Below are positions 22,101 through 37,100 of a stretch of DNA of 64,000 bases, in pieces (the stretch's first letter is position 1; each line of letters starts with the position of its first letter). The notes under the pieces were generated by a model. The model was not told where the DNA came from. It saw only the letters and a list, made by a program, of their open reading frames with translations, and did not search any database. Made by a program: the position numbers and the translations under genes. The DNA comes from Spisula solida (taxonomy: Eukaryota; Mollusca; Bivalvia; Venerida; Mactridae), in contig OX365947.1 in the NCBI GenBank assembly GCA_947247005.1, positions 39,900,760 to 39,964,759 of the forward strand, in the 5' to 3' direction.

Positions 22101-25100
22101 GAACTGAAACATGCATATGGCCAAGTCCCCTCAATAATTTCTTAATTACTAAATAATTCCACAACAGGAAAACTGTCAAATTAAAAATCCAATAACCAGT
22201 GATTCAATATGTTAAAGAAATACATATTTCTAATGACATAAATAAGAAAATAAATATACCACAATATATTGATCATGCAAGCAGTAGGTGAATACAGTAT
22301 ATATAAATGCAATGTCTATAATGTGCACTTTTATAACCTATGTAAAAGAATCCTCCATTTTGGCCAGGGGTGGCAGTATTGCTAGTCTGGTTCACAGTCA
22401 CATCTGCAAATGTTGCCATCAATGTAAGATACATAATTATATTATAGTATTATAATACACTATACATGTACATCAGTACCAGGCAATATGGTCCACGCAT
22501 ATAACCAGACATCACATATACAAACCATATCCAACTATCTAACCATAAAAGAGAGTGTATATTTAATAACAGCATCCAAACAAGTTTATATTTCTTAATA
22601 GCATCCAAGGAGAGTTTATATTTGATAACAGCATCCAAAGATAGTTAATATTTCATAACGGCACCCAAAGAGAGTTTATATTTGATAACAGCATCCAAAG
22701 AGAGTTTAAATTTGATAACAGCATCCAAAGAGAGTTTAAATTTGATAACAGCATCCAAAGAGAGTTTATATTTGATAACAGAATCCAAAGAGAGTTTATA
22801 TTTGATAACAGTCAAGAAATATGTAGATTTGATAACAATATTTGATAACAGTCAAGAAATATGTAGATTTGATAACAATATTTGATAACAGCAAAAGAGA
22901 GTGTATATTTAATAACAGCATCTTAAGAGAGTGTAGATTTGATAACAGCATCTAAAGAGAATGTAGATTTGATAACAGCATCCAAAGAGAGTGTATATTT
23001 GATAACAGCATCTAAAGAGTTTGTATTTCATAACGGCACCCAAAGAGAGTGTAGATTAGGGAGAATGTAGATTTGATAACAGTTTTCAAAGAGAGTGTTG
23101 ATTTGATGACAGTATCCAAAGAGTTTATATTTGATAACAGCATCCAAAGAGAGTTTATATTTGATAACAGCATCCAGAGAGAGTGTAGATTAAATAACAG
23201 CACCCAAAGATAGTTTAAATTTGATAACAGCATCCAAAGAGAGTTTATATTTGATAACAGCATCCAAAGAGAGTTTATATTTGATAACAGTCAAGAAATA
23301 TGTAGATTTGATAACAATATTTGATAACAGTCAAGAAATATGTAGATTTGATAACAATATTTGATAACAGCAAAAGAGAGTGTAGATTTGATAACAGCAT
23401 CCAAAGAGAGTGTAGATTTGATAACAGCATCCAAAGAGTTTATATTTGATAACAGCATCTCAAGAGAGTGTAGATTTGATAACAGCATCTAAAGAGAGTG
23501 TAGATTTGATAACAGCATCCAAAGAGTTTATATTTGATAACAGCACCCAAAGAGAGTGTTTATTTAATAACAGCATTGAAAGAGAGTTTATATTTGATAA
23601 CAGCAATGAGACGAATGAAGATTTGTTACAGCAAGGGAGAGTGTCAAATTGATAAAGGTTTAATCAAGACTTATTTTACTTCTACCCCTCAAATGCACTA
23701 GTCACCAAAAGGCACAAAAAAACACTTCATTCAACAGTGCAGTTGCAAAAATACCATGAAATTCTGAAAATATGAGGAAAATTTGGATAGATTTAGGTTT
23801 ATTATCATCTTCACGTCAGAACTTACATAAGTACAAGCAAGAAAATAGATTCTGGTGGTTAATAAATATTTGCATGAAAATTAGTTTGGGTACAACTATT
23901 TTAAAATTAGTTGATCCCATACAATTATTAAACATTATTGTCTATGCGTCAATGAAATTATAATGTAAAAAATTTCATTGCCAGAAAACCTTGTATATAT
24001 AAAGGAGACTTCTTCCATGGAAGCCTGCAAGCAGTTAATTAACTGACAGTTTGATGGGCAGTTTGTACATAAAATCAATTTTCTGTGATACAATTTAGCA
24101 CAAATTAATGATGTAATGACAATTGATAAGTGGTGCAATTTTTATGACAATTTCAGATGACTGCCAAATTTTTTTTAAAATTAAGAATTCTATTAAAGAC
24201 AAGAAGCAGAGAATGAAATAGGAAGATTGTTTTCAGTACAAAGCTTTATCAATTAATTGTCAGCTAGAAATCTGGGTATAATAGTTAAATGAAGAAGTAG
24301 CATGGACCACATATGTTTTATTTTTAGGTTCACAGAAACTTTTTATTATTGGAAGTAGGGAATGAAAAAATAACAGGAGACCCTTAGGGGCCCCTATTAT
24401 ATGTCACATGCTCACACAACTGCTGGTGAGCAACATAGGGCCCTTTTGGCTCTCTAGTTAATTTTTTCATTCTCTCATTCCCAAACAGCAAAGTTTTCAA
24501 AGAAATCCTATAAGCCTAAAAATGAAACACATGTTGCCTGAAATGTAGTTATTAAGTTATTAGGGGAGTCAGGGAAGGATTTCTGGGAAAACCCCAAACC
24601 AAAGTAGAGTGCAAAAATTACCCGGATAGCTATGAACTTGGAATCTCCTGGCATCTAAAATATCATATGTGGTTAAAACATTTGTATCAAAACTCATGTT
24701 AAGACCAAGATCTCCATTAGGCGTAAAAATGTTTGTTTCCAGTTTCCTCACTGAGTGAATACTTTAAAAATTGGGTCCAACATGTTTTTATAGCGTTTAA
24801 AGCAAATTTTTGCTATTTTTTATACTTTTCAAAGTTTATACTTGGCAAGTTACCAGCAAAACAAACATTTTTTTTGTAAGTTATATTCGGCAAGTTACTG
24901 GAAAACAAACATTTTTTTTGTAAGTTATATTCGGCAAGTTACTGGAAAACAAACATTTTTTCGTTAGTTATATTTAGCATGTTACCGGAAAACATGTATG
25001 TTAGTTAAATAAAAACAAACATTATTTTGTTAGGCTTTATCAATCAAGGTAAAACTTGAGCAGTCCTTAATATTAGTGGCTTACATACCATTAAATTGGC

Positions 25101-28100
25101 TTCTGGGTACATAATCACCTTAAAAGTTATCAAAAACAATCAATACTCAATGAACCTTAAAAGTTATCAAAAACAATCAATACTTAATGAACCTTAAAAG
25201 TTATCAAAAACAATCAATACTTAATGAACCTTAAAAGTTATCAAAAACAATCAATACTCAATGAACCTTAAATGTTATCAAAAACAAACAATACTTAATC
25301 ACCTTAAAAGTTATCAAAAACTATCAATACTCAATGAACCTTAAAAGTTATCAAAAACAAACAATACTAGTATATCGCTTTCTGCCTTACATAAAAACAT
25401 CATTCACAAAATATTACCAGAAAATAATACATGCAGTATAAGAAAATTGCACTGGAAATCTGTAAACTGTTTTGTGACTAGCTCGGCCTAACTTTAGGTT
25501 TCACAACATTAAATGTACAACAGTCATTAGACCAGTCAGTACAATCTTTGGTACACATAATTTTTCTAAAATTAAACTTAAATGTTTCAATTAGATTTTT
25601 TTATTTTTTTGTTTTATTAATTTTTGTTTAAAGTCGCACTGGTCAAAAAAGTATAGCAGTCATAAATTCCGTCACATGATCCTCACACATAGGAGAACCA
25701 GACATTTGTTGTTGTGAATAAAGGTCACTCTGAATCGAGGCAATTTCATGATTTGTGATTACAGTAGGTAAATGTTATAGAAACTAGAATCGTTTTTTAC
25801 ACAAAAACATAATTTATTATGTCTTCCACAAAGGACCATAACTCCAACCTCAGTTTCCTGAAAATGTACACAGTATGGCTTCGTACCAAGTACCAAGTAT
25901 TCATGTGAAGTTTCTTTGAAATCTAACCAATTGTTAAGGAGATCGAGAGTGTACAAACTTGTGACATTCATCTATCCAGACATCCGTCCATCATGATGGA
26001 CGTCTAGCCCAAAATCAATATATTTGGCCCACTATATGAGGGAGGCATAATAATAATATGTCCCTTTTCAAAACAATAAGCACAGAAATATAACCTTTTG
26101 ACTGTACTAGTCTTCTTCAGATTCTTTTTTTAGACATAATAAGAAACATACCGTGTGTCCTTTTCTTTGGTTGAACCTTACATCTCCAGTATACCAGGAA
26201 TACGATAACAGCAATAAGAAGTAGGGCTAGAATAACGATGAGTGCAATATACGCCGGATGTAATCCTGTCTCATCATCATCATCCTATATAAACAAACAG
26301 TAATCATTGTGTTATTAAAAACCTGTCAATTTGTGGGAAATATTTACAACACAAATTTACTATTTAGGTACATTTGTATTTTTTTTTTCAAAAGTCACAC
26401 ACTATAAATGGATATACCTTTTTGCCACATGTAGCATAGAAGTCTTCACCATCGACGGTCATGTAAGAATCCAATTTTACAGTGGATGAACCAATCGTGA
26501 CAGCAAGACCTTCAGACAAGTCCTCACACATTTCACTTAAAGCAGAGCTAACATTACTACTGGAGCCTTCAACACTGAATGTAATCACGATGCTGCCTGA
26601 AATAGAAATATTTTAGACAATCAATCACTGTTCATTCACTAGTTTTATGCTCAGGGGCACAGGCAAAGTCTTGTTCAGCGACACAGGCAAAGTCTTGTTC
26701 AGCGACACAGGCAAGGTCTTGCTCAGCGATATAGGCAAGGTCTTGCTCAGCGACACAGTCAAGGTCTTGCTCAGCAACACAGACAAGGTCTTGCTCAGCG
26801 ACACAGGCAAGGTCTTGCTCAGTGACACAGGCAAGGTCTTGCTCAGTGACACAGGCAATGTTTTTCTCAGCAACACAGGCAAACTTGTGATCAGCAACAC
26901 AGGCAACATCTTGCTCAGTGACACAGGCAAACCCTTGCTCACCGACACAGGCAAGGTCTTGCTCCGGGACACCAGTAAGGTCTTGCTCAACAAAACAAAC
27001 AAGCCCCCTTGCTCAGCCACACAGTCAAGTTTATTTCTTTGAACAGTTACTGGTAACTTGAAACAATATGTTCTTTTATATACATTGCAAATCATATTAT
27101 ACTTGTGACCATAATCAAGTACAAAATGTTTCAAATACCTCTGCTGATTTCAGACTCTGTGAAGAGAATGTAGGGAAATGTAGCGATGAAGTACTCCAAG
27201 AAGGCTTGGTGAAATTGAGCCTTGGCTATAACGGTAGGTAGAGTCTCATCAAACGATAGCTTAGATCTTACTGCAACATTCTCTGTGGCTTCCGATATAA
27301 TATTCACCTGATGTGTTCCAATCACAACTACTTTGTGGGCTGAATCAAACATATATTCTGCTGGATCTAAAGTGTATAAAATCGTTGAATTAAATTTAGC
27401 AATCAAAATCAATTAAAACAGTAAAACAAATCACTTTTTAGGTATAAAATTTAGTAAATTTTGATGAAATGATGATTTGGTAGTGTGATAAAAAGAGGAT
27501 ATTGAATGAGTGTTGGTTTATTATTGAAGTTATGGAATGAGTTGAATAAAATTATAAGAAGCGAGACTTTGCAAGCTTTATATTTGATTTGTTTTATTCA
27601 AAAAGTTTCATAAATTCAATGATAAATGAGCACTTTAATGGTATTTATCACATACTTGACAAAAATAAGTCAAGTGAGATATTTTAAAATATTCATACTT
27701 GACTCAACCTATAGACGGCGCTTTATATATGTCTGTAATGTCCGGGACGTTATCATAATATAACAAGAGGGCCTAAAGGGCCCTAGGTCGCTCACCTGTT
27801 AAAGTAGTGCATGCACACCCCTATGGTGACCCTTTACATTTTCTGAATAAAATTTAAGGAAATTCAGCCTCTAGTTTTTTTATAATTTGACCATGTGATC
27901 TCATTTTTGACCCCAGATGGCTTAATTAATATCAAACTTAACCTAGATTGTGTTGAGATGATCATTAGGACCAAGTTTCATAAAGATTAGATCAAAGTTG
28001 TGATCTCTAGAGAGGACACAAGCCAATTCTTGACGGACGGACGTTCTCCCTGACTTGGTGTTGTGGGGTTTTCTTTTGTTCATTCTTTTGTTTGTAAAAC

Positions 28101-31100
28101 CCCATAAGCAACATTTTGCACCCAATAAGCAACGGTATGAATAGAACCTAAATATAACGTATTGTTCCGCACCCCACAACTACAAGGGGTGCGGACGTAT
28201 GGACGGAAAGACGAAGGACGAAGAGTGATCACAAAAGCTCACTCTGTCATTTTGTGAAAGGTGAGCTAACAAAAATCATTGAATGACGTCATTTGCATAT
28301 TTGATAAACACTGTGCATTGCAAGTTTAATTTTTAATCAACATCAACAAAAATTAATATGTTGCGAATATTTATAATTTTCAGTTAAACATCCATTAACA
28401 CTATTGCCAATTTAAAAAGTTACATTTCATATTAAAAGTGAGTATACATACCAGAAATGGTATGGCAGGCAATGTAGAACAGACCGTAACCAGTATACAA
28501 GATACTATCCATGGTGGCTAATCCACTATCCATATCAAATGTACCACTTAAGGTACCACTCAAATTTCCTGTTCTTGATGGAACGACAAGGTCACAGTCA
28601 ACGTCAAATTTTGTGTGATCCTAGAATAATCAAAGCATACATGATAATAAGGGATATAACTGCAGTGTGTTGATCCGTTGGGCCGTATTACCTCAAGTTG
28701 CCTGTGTAATGCCGTATCTCGCGGGACCGCTAGGTCGAGCGTGATGTGGTATGGCGCAAGCAACAAGAGGCAATACGGCTTAACAGATCAATACAACTAC
28801 AGTAATATTCCTTTTATTATATACATTTTTTGTACCTACAAAAGTGAAAAAAGCACTTTTACACGCGAATATGCGTTTAATGTGTATACATTGATGTCAT
28901 GAACGTCGGCATATTTTCGGCATATAATGCGACACCCATTCATAAAAAAGTAAATGCTTACGTCGTGACGTCATTGACATTGGCATATGTTCGGCATTTA
29001 ACATGTCAGACATGCATGATACGGATTCAGAAAACCATGTATGATACGGAAAATGCAATCTGTCGCGCTGTATTCCACTGAGCGATTATGCCTGTATTTG
29101 TGACAATACATAGCTAGGTATATAATAAAAAGGGATATTTCTACAGGTCACAGCAAAAGTGGAATGGTTCATGATCCTAGAATAATCAGAGCATACATGA
29201 TAATAAGGGATATTTCTACGATCATTCACAATGATATTGTTACAAATTTTTGCGTTTTTCCAATTGCTGGCATATTCGCGGCTGCCTAATTAATGTTCGA
29301 TATTTCAGTCTACCATAAAAGAGACTTTTCAAGTTAATCAAGTTTGGAACATCTTAACAGATATTTGTTTTTTTTTCGAATTCATACTACTCACGAATTC
29401 CGTGAACTTAAATTGTGCGAAATAATTTTTTGGTTAACAGTATACCTATTGTCGTAACCAAAATAGAAACAAATTTGATTTATAGTCCAGTCAGAATAAA
29501 AATCCAGTGACGCAGTGGTCGAGTCTACTATAACGGTGTAAAACCAATTATAAAGGTTTATACTGTACAAACAACTATAATTTCAATGCTAAACTAATAT
29601 ACTACACTTCGCTCTACCTGTTTAGACAATGATTGTGATTTTTTGCGTACACATAAACTGCAACGTCACTGTCACAATATCCTAACTGGACTATAGCATG
29701 CCTCATAACAATATAGTCATAACAAGTTAAACATTATATCAGGAGAGAGCAGCTGAAGGCTGCAGTCCTGGTCAAGATATCTGGATAGGTATCCGGGTGA
29801 TCCGGGTGATCCGGGTGATCCGGGTGATCCGGGTTCAATTACCAGTCATGGCAGGTCATATAATTCCAGCAAAGTTTGACAACAATGTCAATTTTCCTCC
29901 ACATGTGGAAAAGTTGCTGGTTCTTTGGAGGGTAAGTTATTACATGTTAAGATACAGTCCTGAAAAACTGATTGGGCCTAAAGTACAATGTATTTAACTT
30001 TTTATGAATTTTCTTTTTTGAAAAATGGCGATAAACCAGACTAAACATTAAGTGGCAACACAGTTGGGCAAGACCAGTTTTCCAGGTGAGCCTCTAATAT
30101 GTTCAGTCAAAACTACATCTGTCAGTTAACACATATATTACTATAATACTTACTCTCCATCTCAGATCTGGTATTTGTTGATTAGTGGTTTCATCTCGTA
30201 GGTCAAGGGTTATTGAGAATGTGTTGCCTGATATGATATCAACAGTCATCGAGTGTATGCTGGCAGTCATAGGTAGCCCAGCTACAGATATGGCCTCTGA
30301 TTCCACCGAGAAGTTCATGTCTGAAATATTCACCGGTATTAGTTATAATTTGAGGCCCACATGGAAGATTGGGAAACCAAATGTGTAGCCTCGTTAAATA
30401 AAGTCTTTACTTACTTACTTACTTACTAACTTACCGGTACATTGTGAATTTGATAACCAGTTCTTAGCGAATACCAGACCATCCAAAATAAATCTCATGT
30501 CCAGATATTTGTCCTCCAAATCAAAGTTTTGGACCATACATAAAGCGTTATTCGAATATTCGGTGTACTTTGAATAAAATTTCAAACCCTTCGGGATTTT
30601 GAATATTTTTGTAATGGTCGCTGAATGCATAAAGGGAGGTACAGTAAAACCTCGTTATTTCGAGGACCCATCGGGACAAGCCAAATGCTTGAGTTAAGCC
30701 AGTTGCTCGAATTATCAGACTTATATGATGAATTTTTGTTAAGACTAAGTGTAACTGTGTTTTACCACGTACGTATTCGGTGCGCGTATTTGGTTGCAAC
30801 TACGAATATTGTCATTGTTTATCAAGTCTACACGCGTTTTGAGTCGTGCAGACATTCGTTGAATGTTACCTTTGTAGGTGAAATCATGTATAATGTTCAA
30901 TTTGATTTACGACTATTATGTAATCAAAGTTTCATTGTTTTGTGATTGTTTCTCTGACTTGGATGATGTTAACATTTAGATCGTTGAATCATAACTACAC
31001 GCGGCGTGAAAATTACTTTCACTATAACAAAATTAATGTTGACTCGTCATTAAATTTCTCATAATTGACGCCTCGTAATTGATTTGTATTATTCAATCTT

Positions 31101-34100
31101 GCCCTTTGACACCTTTATCGTAGACAAACAACCAATTTAAGTGTTGGGGGGTTACGCTATTGTCATAAAATGTGATAATCACGATGTGTGAAAATCAAGG
31201 ACCGCAACAACATTAAATCTGACAATTTTTCGGACGTGTGAAATTTCGCTCGGTTGATTGCCTTGAGATACAGTAACTAATTATCGTTGAAAATTATTGA
31301 ATGGACCGACACCTGCGCTCAAATTAACTCGTAATAACATTACTCAAATTAGATTGATAAATTAATGTACAATATAGAGCAAATTCTTCGGGAAATTTGC
31401 TCGAATTAGGCCGGTTGCTCAAATAATCACTGCTCGTATTACCGAGGTTTTACTGTAATTTGATTATTATGCACAATTTGTGAGCTTTTAACTGACTGGA
31501 TTTATTGGTGTCTGTCCATCCGGCATGTTACATTTTAAACAGGTTCAACTAACTAGTTAATATGAATTTTATATTTTCTATGAAACAAACGACATGAACT
31601 TGAGATAATATGAACTAATGCACAGCATATGTAGCGGACTATGTCAGTTGTCCTACATTATTTGTAACATGCTCATCTAGTACTGGATTTTTTGGTGATG
31701 CATAACTTCACAAAAAATTGTTTGGTTACGAAGTTACGAATCTGGAGCAAGCCGTTTCCAAAAGGTGCTACCGAGCGCTTTCCTACGTCTATGCAACCTA
31801 TCGAAGCGGTTTGTTGCACAAAAAAGCGCGCGATAGCGGTTTGATACGAAATATTGGGTACAAAGTAACGAAAGACGATACAAACCTGATATCGTTTGTC
31901 AGTCCGAATGAACACGAATAATACACGTTTTTCAATTTGTTTAATTCTAGGTCTACTTAATTCAGGGGTAACTAATTTAAAAATGAATAATTAGATATAA
32001 ACACAGATAACAACTGATTTCTAGGCCTTATTTGATATTTTATCTTTTTTTAATGGGTTGCATGAGCATACCAGATAGTACTTTTGTTCAAAAGAAAAGG
32101 CTATTTTCATTTCAATTAATCATATTACGATTAAATATCAAACATCTTTAATCTTAATCACCTTTTTTCGTTAAATAAACCCTGCAAATCGTCACAACAT
32201 AAAAGAGATTTCGACGGAAAATTACGGGTTTTATTGTATCCAATAACGACAACAACAACATGTAATTAGTTTTCGCGACCTTCATCCCGCGAATATTTTT
32301 TGACGATTTTGGAGGGATTTTTTAATTACATCTCGGCGAGGAATTACGAAAATGCATTTGTTTTACTTTCTTTACAATAACCTACAACTACGATGTGGAT
32401 TATCACGGTCCGGTCTAGATACGTAAATACCCGAAACAGACTTTAATTAATTGTATTGCAAACTTTGCGATGGGAAATAACCGAAACTTGTGTCTTTTTC
32501 ATTAGATTTTCTTAAGATTGGTTGATATTTCGCGCATATGAACGATTCCCGCTCGACTTGCTTCGTTATCTCAGAGTAATCATGTGTCTCATAACAGTTT
32601 GTAGCATCGTTTATGCACTGAAAATGTTAAAATTTCCTTCCGAAGTGGGCAAAAAAATGGCTGCCTTTTTTGTGTCCAAACATTTAGGAAATAGCCCTCC
32701 CCATAAATACCCGAAACGGACTTTAATTAATTGTAATGCAAACTTTGCGATGGGAAATAACCGAAACTTGTATCTTTTTCATTAGATTTTCTTAAGATTG
32801 GTTGATATTTCGCGCATATGAACGATTCCCGCTCGACTTAATTCGTTATCTCAGAGTAATCATGTGTCTCATAACAGTTTGTAGCATCGTTTATGCACTG
32901 AAAATGTTAAAATTTCCTTCCGAAGTGGGCAAAAAAATGGCTGCCTTTTTTGTGTCCAAACATTTAGGAAATAGCCCTCCCCATATAAAAAGATTGGTTG
33001 CATAGCAACCATGGAAGACTGATAATTATTATCTTTTATTTTCTAGACAGGGGCCTACGCTAGTTTTTGGAATATTTTTAAACATCATTAAAAAATAAAA
33101 GAAAATTTATCAGCTGCCGAATATCGCATTTTAATTTTTTTTGTTATTCCATTAGCAGCCATTTTCTAGTATCTTTGCTTCAGTGCGGGATTTTAACACA
33201 AATTTTTAGATCCATTAGTGAATTCAAACTCTGACCAAACCACATGCACGTGTTATCGTAAAGCGGAACGACATCCGCAGGCCTTGTGGCCTGCGTATTG
33301 TCCGCTATTAGCACAAACACTGTATATAGTATGATACATGATGTGTTAGCTTAACCCATTACTCCATATACAGTACCCACCAACAATAAATATACAATAC
33401 AAACTTAAACTTGGTTGAAATTATTCAACCTCTTTATTAGATGGTCACAATAATAATAGTTTCTGAAAGTACAGTTACTGAACAGTCAAAAAACAAAGAG
33501 AAATAAAGATGAAGATGTTTTGAATTAAAATAACCATGTCATTCAAAAGGCTGAATGTTCAATCCTTTTATGACAAAGATACTTTTCAAGCCGAACAAAG
33601 AAGCTTTATATTTTACACCTATGGTAGTAATCAATGAATGGTCTTTACATTTAATAAACACAAATATTCACTGTCAAAAATATTGTTGTTTCACTGTTCT
33701 GCAAATAGTGGTATTACAGATGAGTAAATGGGGAAATAACCTGTGTACACTTATTTGTGGTGGGCAGTGTAACTGGCACATCAACTCATGCCAATATCCC
33801 ATGTCCGTTACACTTATGTTTGCAATCATGACCATTTCACAATGTCATTCAAAAAGATAATATTAATTTTAAGTTAGACAGGGAAGGCAGCACTCAACTT
33901 AACCAGCTGAGCACTGATATAATAGATTCAATACAGGGCGTCGTGTCCCTGTAAACTGCAACGTGAACTCAAAAGCCAATCATACTTACTGACAGCAGCG
34001 GATGGGGAAGTTATCGTGAATTCTATAACGTATCCGTTTCCTTTATGTGATATACCAAGGTCAGTAAAATTGAACCAGCCATTTACTGCAGGAATGGTTG

Positions 34101-37100
34101 TAGTTCCAACTAATTGAGCATTAACATGACATCCTGTACAATGTAGAGTGGCTGTGATCTCCCAAGGGAACTCTGCTGTCCCTAAATCTTCAACAACATC
34201 ATCCTAAAAGACAGAAAAACAAACACATGGATTTGCAACAAATGTCAGTCACTTTTTCATTTAAAAACCATGACTGTTTGTATTTTTAGCTTGGTCTTAA
34301 CACTGCTGAATTTTCAAAATGGACTGGTCCATCTTATAATATGGACAATACCATTTATTGTTCATAGGGTTTTATATAGAAAATTTACTGACTAAATAGC
34401 AAACAGTCAAGGCTGTGATCAGCCGGCACTGATTTTCAAAGGCAGATACAATTGCCTCTAGCAGGCTACAGGTTAATAAATAGTATTGAAACATATATAT
34501 AACATGAACTGGGGGGAGTGTTGGGGGGGGTGTAGATACATGTATCTGCATCACTTTGAACAACTTGTAATAAAGTCTGAGGATCCAACTGGCTCGGAGC
34601 AATGTCCTAGTAAATAGTCTTCCTCTGCCTCTATCTTTATACATGAAATGGCACACTTTTAAATGTAAATTATATGCCTGTGTAGTTATTGTAGAGTTAT
34701 TAAAGCCAGTCGGCTATCGTTTCTGAGAATTCTTATTTTCTCAAAATGTGTTAATACATAGGCCAACTGTACAAATATGTCACATATTACTTGCGATGTT
34801 TATATTTTCACTATTACTCGTGATTTGAGTTTCTCGTCAATTTATAAATCTGAGAAAATAACCTTTCATAATATAATAACATGAAGACCTAACATTGAGT
34901 TTTTGACAGCAAACTTATAATTCAAAATCAATGAAAGTAAGTCAGTCAGGTTAATAAAATTCGCTAAATAATCGTGTAAATATAGAACCATCAAGAGTTG
35001 TCTTTGGAGATCAACATTTCTTAAACGAGTCTAAAAAACACAAGTTATTAAGCAAGCCTTTAGCAAGCTTAATGATTTGTTTTTATGATGAGTTCAAAAA
35101 AATGTTGATCCCCAAGATGTTTTCACGCTGAAATGCTGGTGACGGCACACATTTGTTATCACACTTGTTGGAGAACACTGTTCAGTCATTTGTTCTCTCA
35201 TGGAAGATCACAGTATTTATCTGATGTGTAAAGTGATTTATAGTACTCACATATTGATCAAAGGCTCTGATCTTTGGTTGAATCTTGAAGGGAACATTTT
35301 CATGCTGTGATGTGAGTGTTTGTACAAAGTCGAGGTAGCTAGGTGGTGTAGGATAGTACACAACATCATGAGATGTAATCTCATCACATTCAGCATTCAT
35401 ATCTAGGTAAAACAGAAATATATATGGAGGCTATCTACAACAATATAGCACCGTCATCCTCTTAAAAATGTATATGCAACAGTTAACATACTACTAAAAA
35501 ACAGAGATTTTTTTACTGTACTACTCTGATAATGCTTTTTATCAGCCTTTGACACATCAGACACATTATTATTTGGTCACATGATTCAATACTCCAAAAA
35601 ATAACAGTAAAATAACTGTCATACCGCAGACAAAATCACAGACACCCGACACATAGCAGATATTGCATGACTGCTGTACGATACTTGGACAGCAGTCCCA
35701 CTAATTGCATTTATAAAGTAGAAAAATGCAAATTACAAGCAAAACACAGTCGGAATCAAACCTAGATTATCCAGGTTACAGTCTATGCCCAGGTAGAGAA
35801 TCAAACCTAGATTATCCAGGTTACAGTCTATGCCCAGTCAGAGAATCAAACCTAGATTATCCAGATTACAGTCTATGCCCAGTCAGAGAATCAAACCTAG
35901 ATTATCCAGGTTACAGTCTATGCCCAGTCAGAGAATCAAACCTAGAATATCCAGGTTACAGTCTATGCCCAGTCAGAGAATCAAACCTAGATTATCCAGC
36001 TTACAGTCTATGCCCAGGTGGAGAATCAAACCTAGATTATCCAGGTTACAGTCTATGCCCAGGTAGAGAATCAAACCTAGATTATCCAGGTTACAGTCTA
36101 TGCCCAGTCAGAGAATCAAACCTAGATTATCCAGGTTACAGTCTATGCCCAGTCAGAGAATCAAACCTAGATTATCCAGGTTACAGTCTATGCCCAGTCA
36201 GAGAATCAAACCTAGAATATCCAGGTTACAGTCTATGCCCAGTCAGAGAATCAAACCTAGATTATCCAGGTTACAGTCTATGCCCAGTCAGAGAATCAAA
36301 CCTAGATTATCCAGGTTACAGTCTATGCCCAGTCAGAGAATCAAACCTAGATTATCCAGGTCACAGTCTATGCCAAGTCAGAGAATCAAACCTAGATTAT
36401 CCAGGTCACAGTCTATGCCCAGCCAGAGAATCAAACCTAGATTATCCAGGTTACAGTCTATGCCAAGGTAGAGAATCAAACCTAGATTATCCTGGTCACA
36501 GTCTATGCCAAGTCAGAGAATCAAACCTAGATTATCCAGGTCACAGTCTATGCCAAGCCAGAGAATCAAACCTAGATTATCCAGGTTACAGTCTATGCCC
36601 AGTCAGAGATTCATACCTATATTATCCTGGTCAAAGTCTAGTGCTCTAGAAGCTTAGCTACCCTACAAACTTGGGAAATTTATGACCAATATTTATTAAA
36701 CTGTAAGGTGCATACCCAACTGGTCGCTTATTGAGCCCAGTTGACAAACTTCCATCAAATCAGCCGCATACTGTGATACATCAGAACCAGGGTTTTCAGG
36801 ATCTGTAATAACAATGTATACATTGTATATATATTCTATGTCATATCCATAGCAACAGACTAAAGTAATATCTATATTAACTCTCTACTCCATAACCCCC
36901 AGTTTAATATACACCCTCTGTATACTAAATTACTAATATTCAATACATCATACAAGTGATAAAGATTTGGTCAAAACTGTATCTTCTCCTTGTATCTGAA
37001 AACCATATTCGCTCTACATGGGAAAAAGTGACTAAAAAGAAGTCACTTATCCCTGCAAAATGGATCTATGACGATACCTGTTTCCAATGTCGTAATTTCT

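Noticed and set aside
26625..27134. 169-codon minus frame next to exon 18, possible read-through or exon extension
   Set aside because: Exon 18 meets an in-frame TGA directly after its donor, so the repeat frame is not a continuation. It is a 24-bp minisatellite with the opposite strand also open.
32522..33005. Two near-identical plus frames taken as duplicated genes
   Set aside because: They are the same part of a 280-bp non-coding tandem duplication. Similarity extends equally outside the frames.
33555..33860. 101-codon plus frame in intron 15
   Set aside because: No domain, signal or codon character to set it apart from random AT-rich sequence.
35726..36649. A 307-codon plus-strand frame of 15-residue repeats
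   Set aside because: It is entirely a 45-bp minisatellite inside an intron between two well-supported minus-strand exons. All three plus frames are long because the period is divisible by three, and there is no upstream exon, promoter or non-repeat domain.
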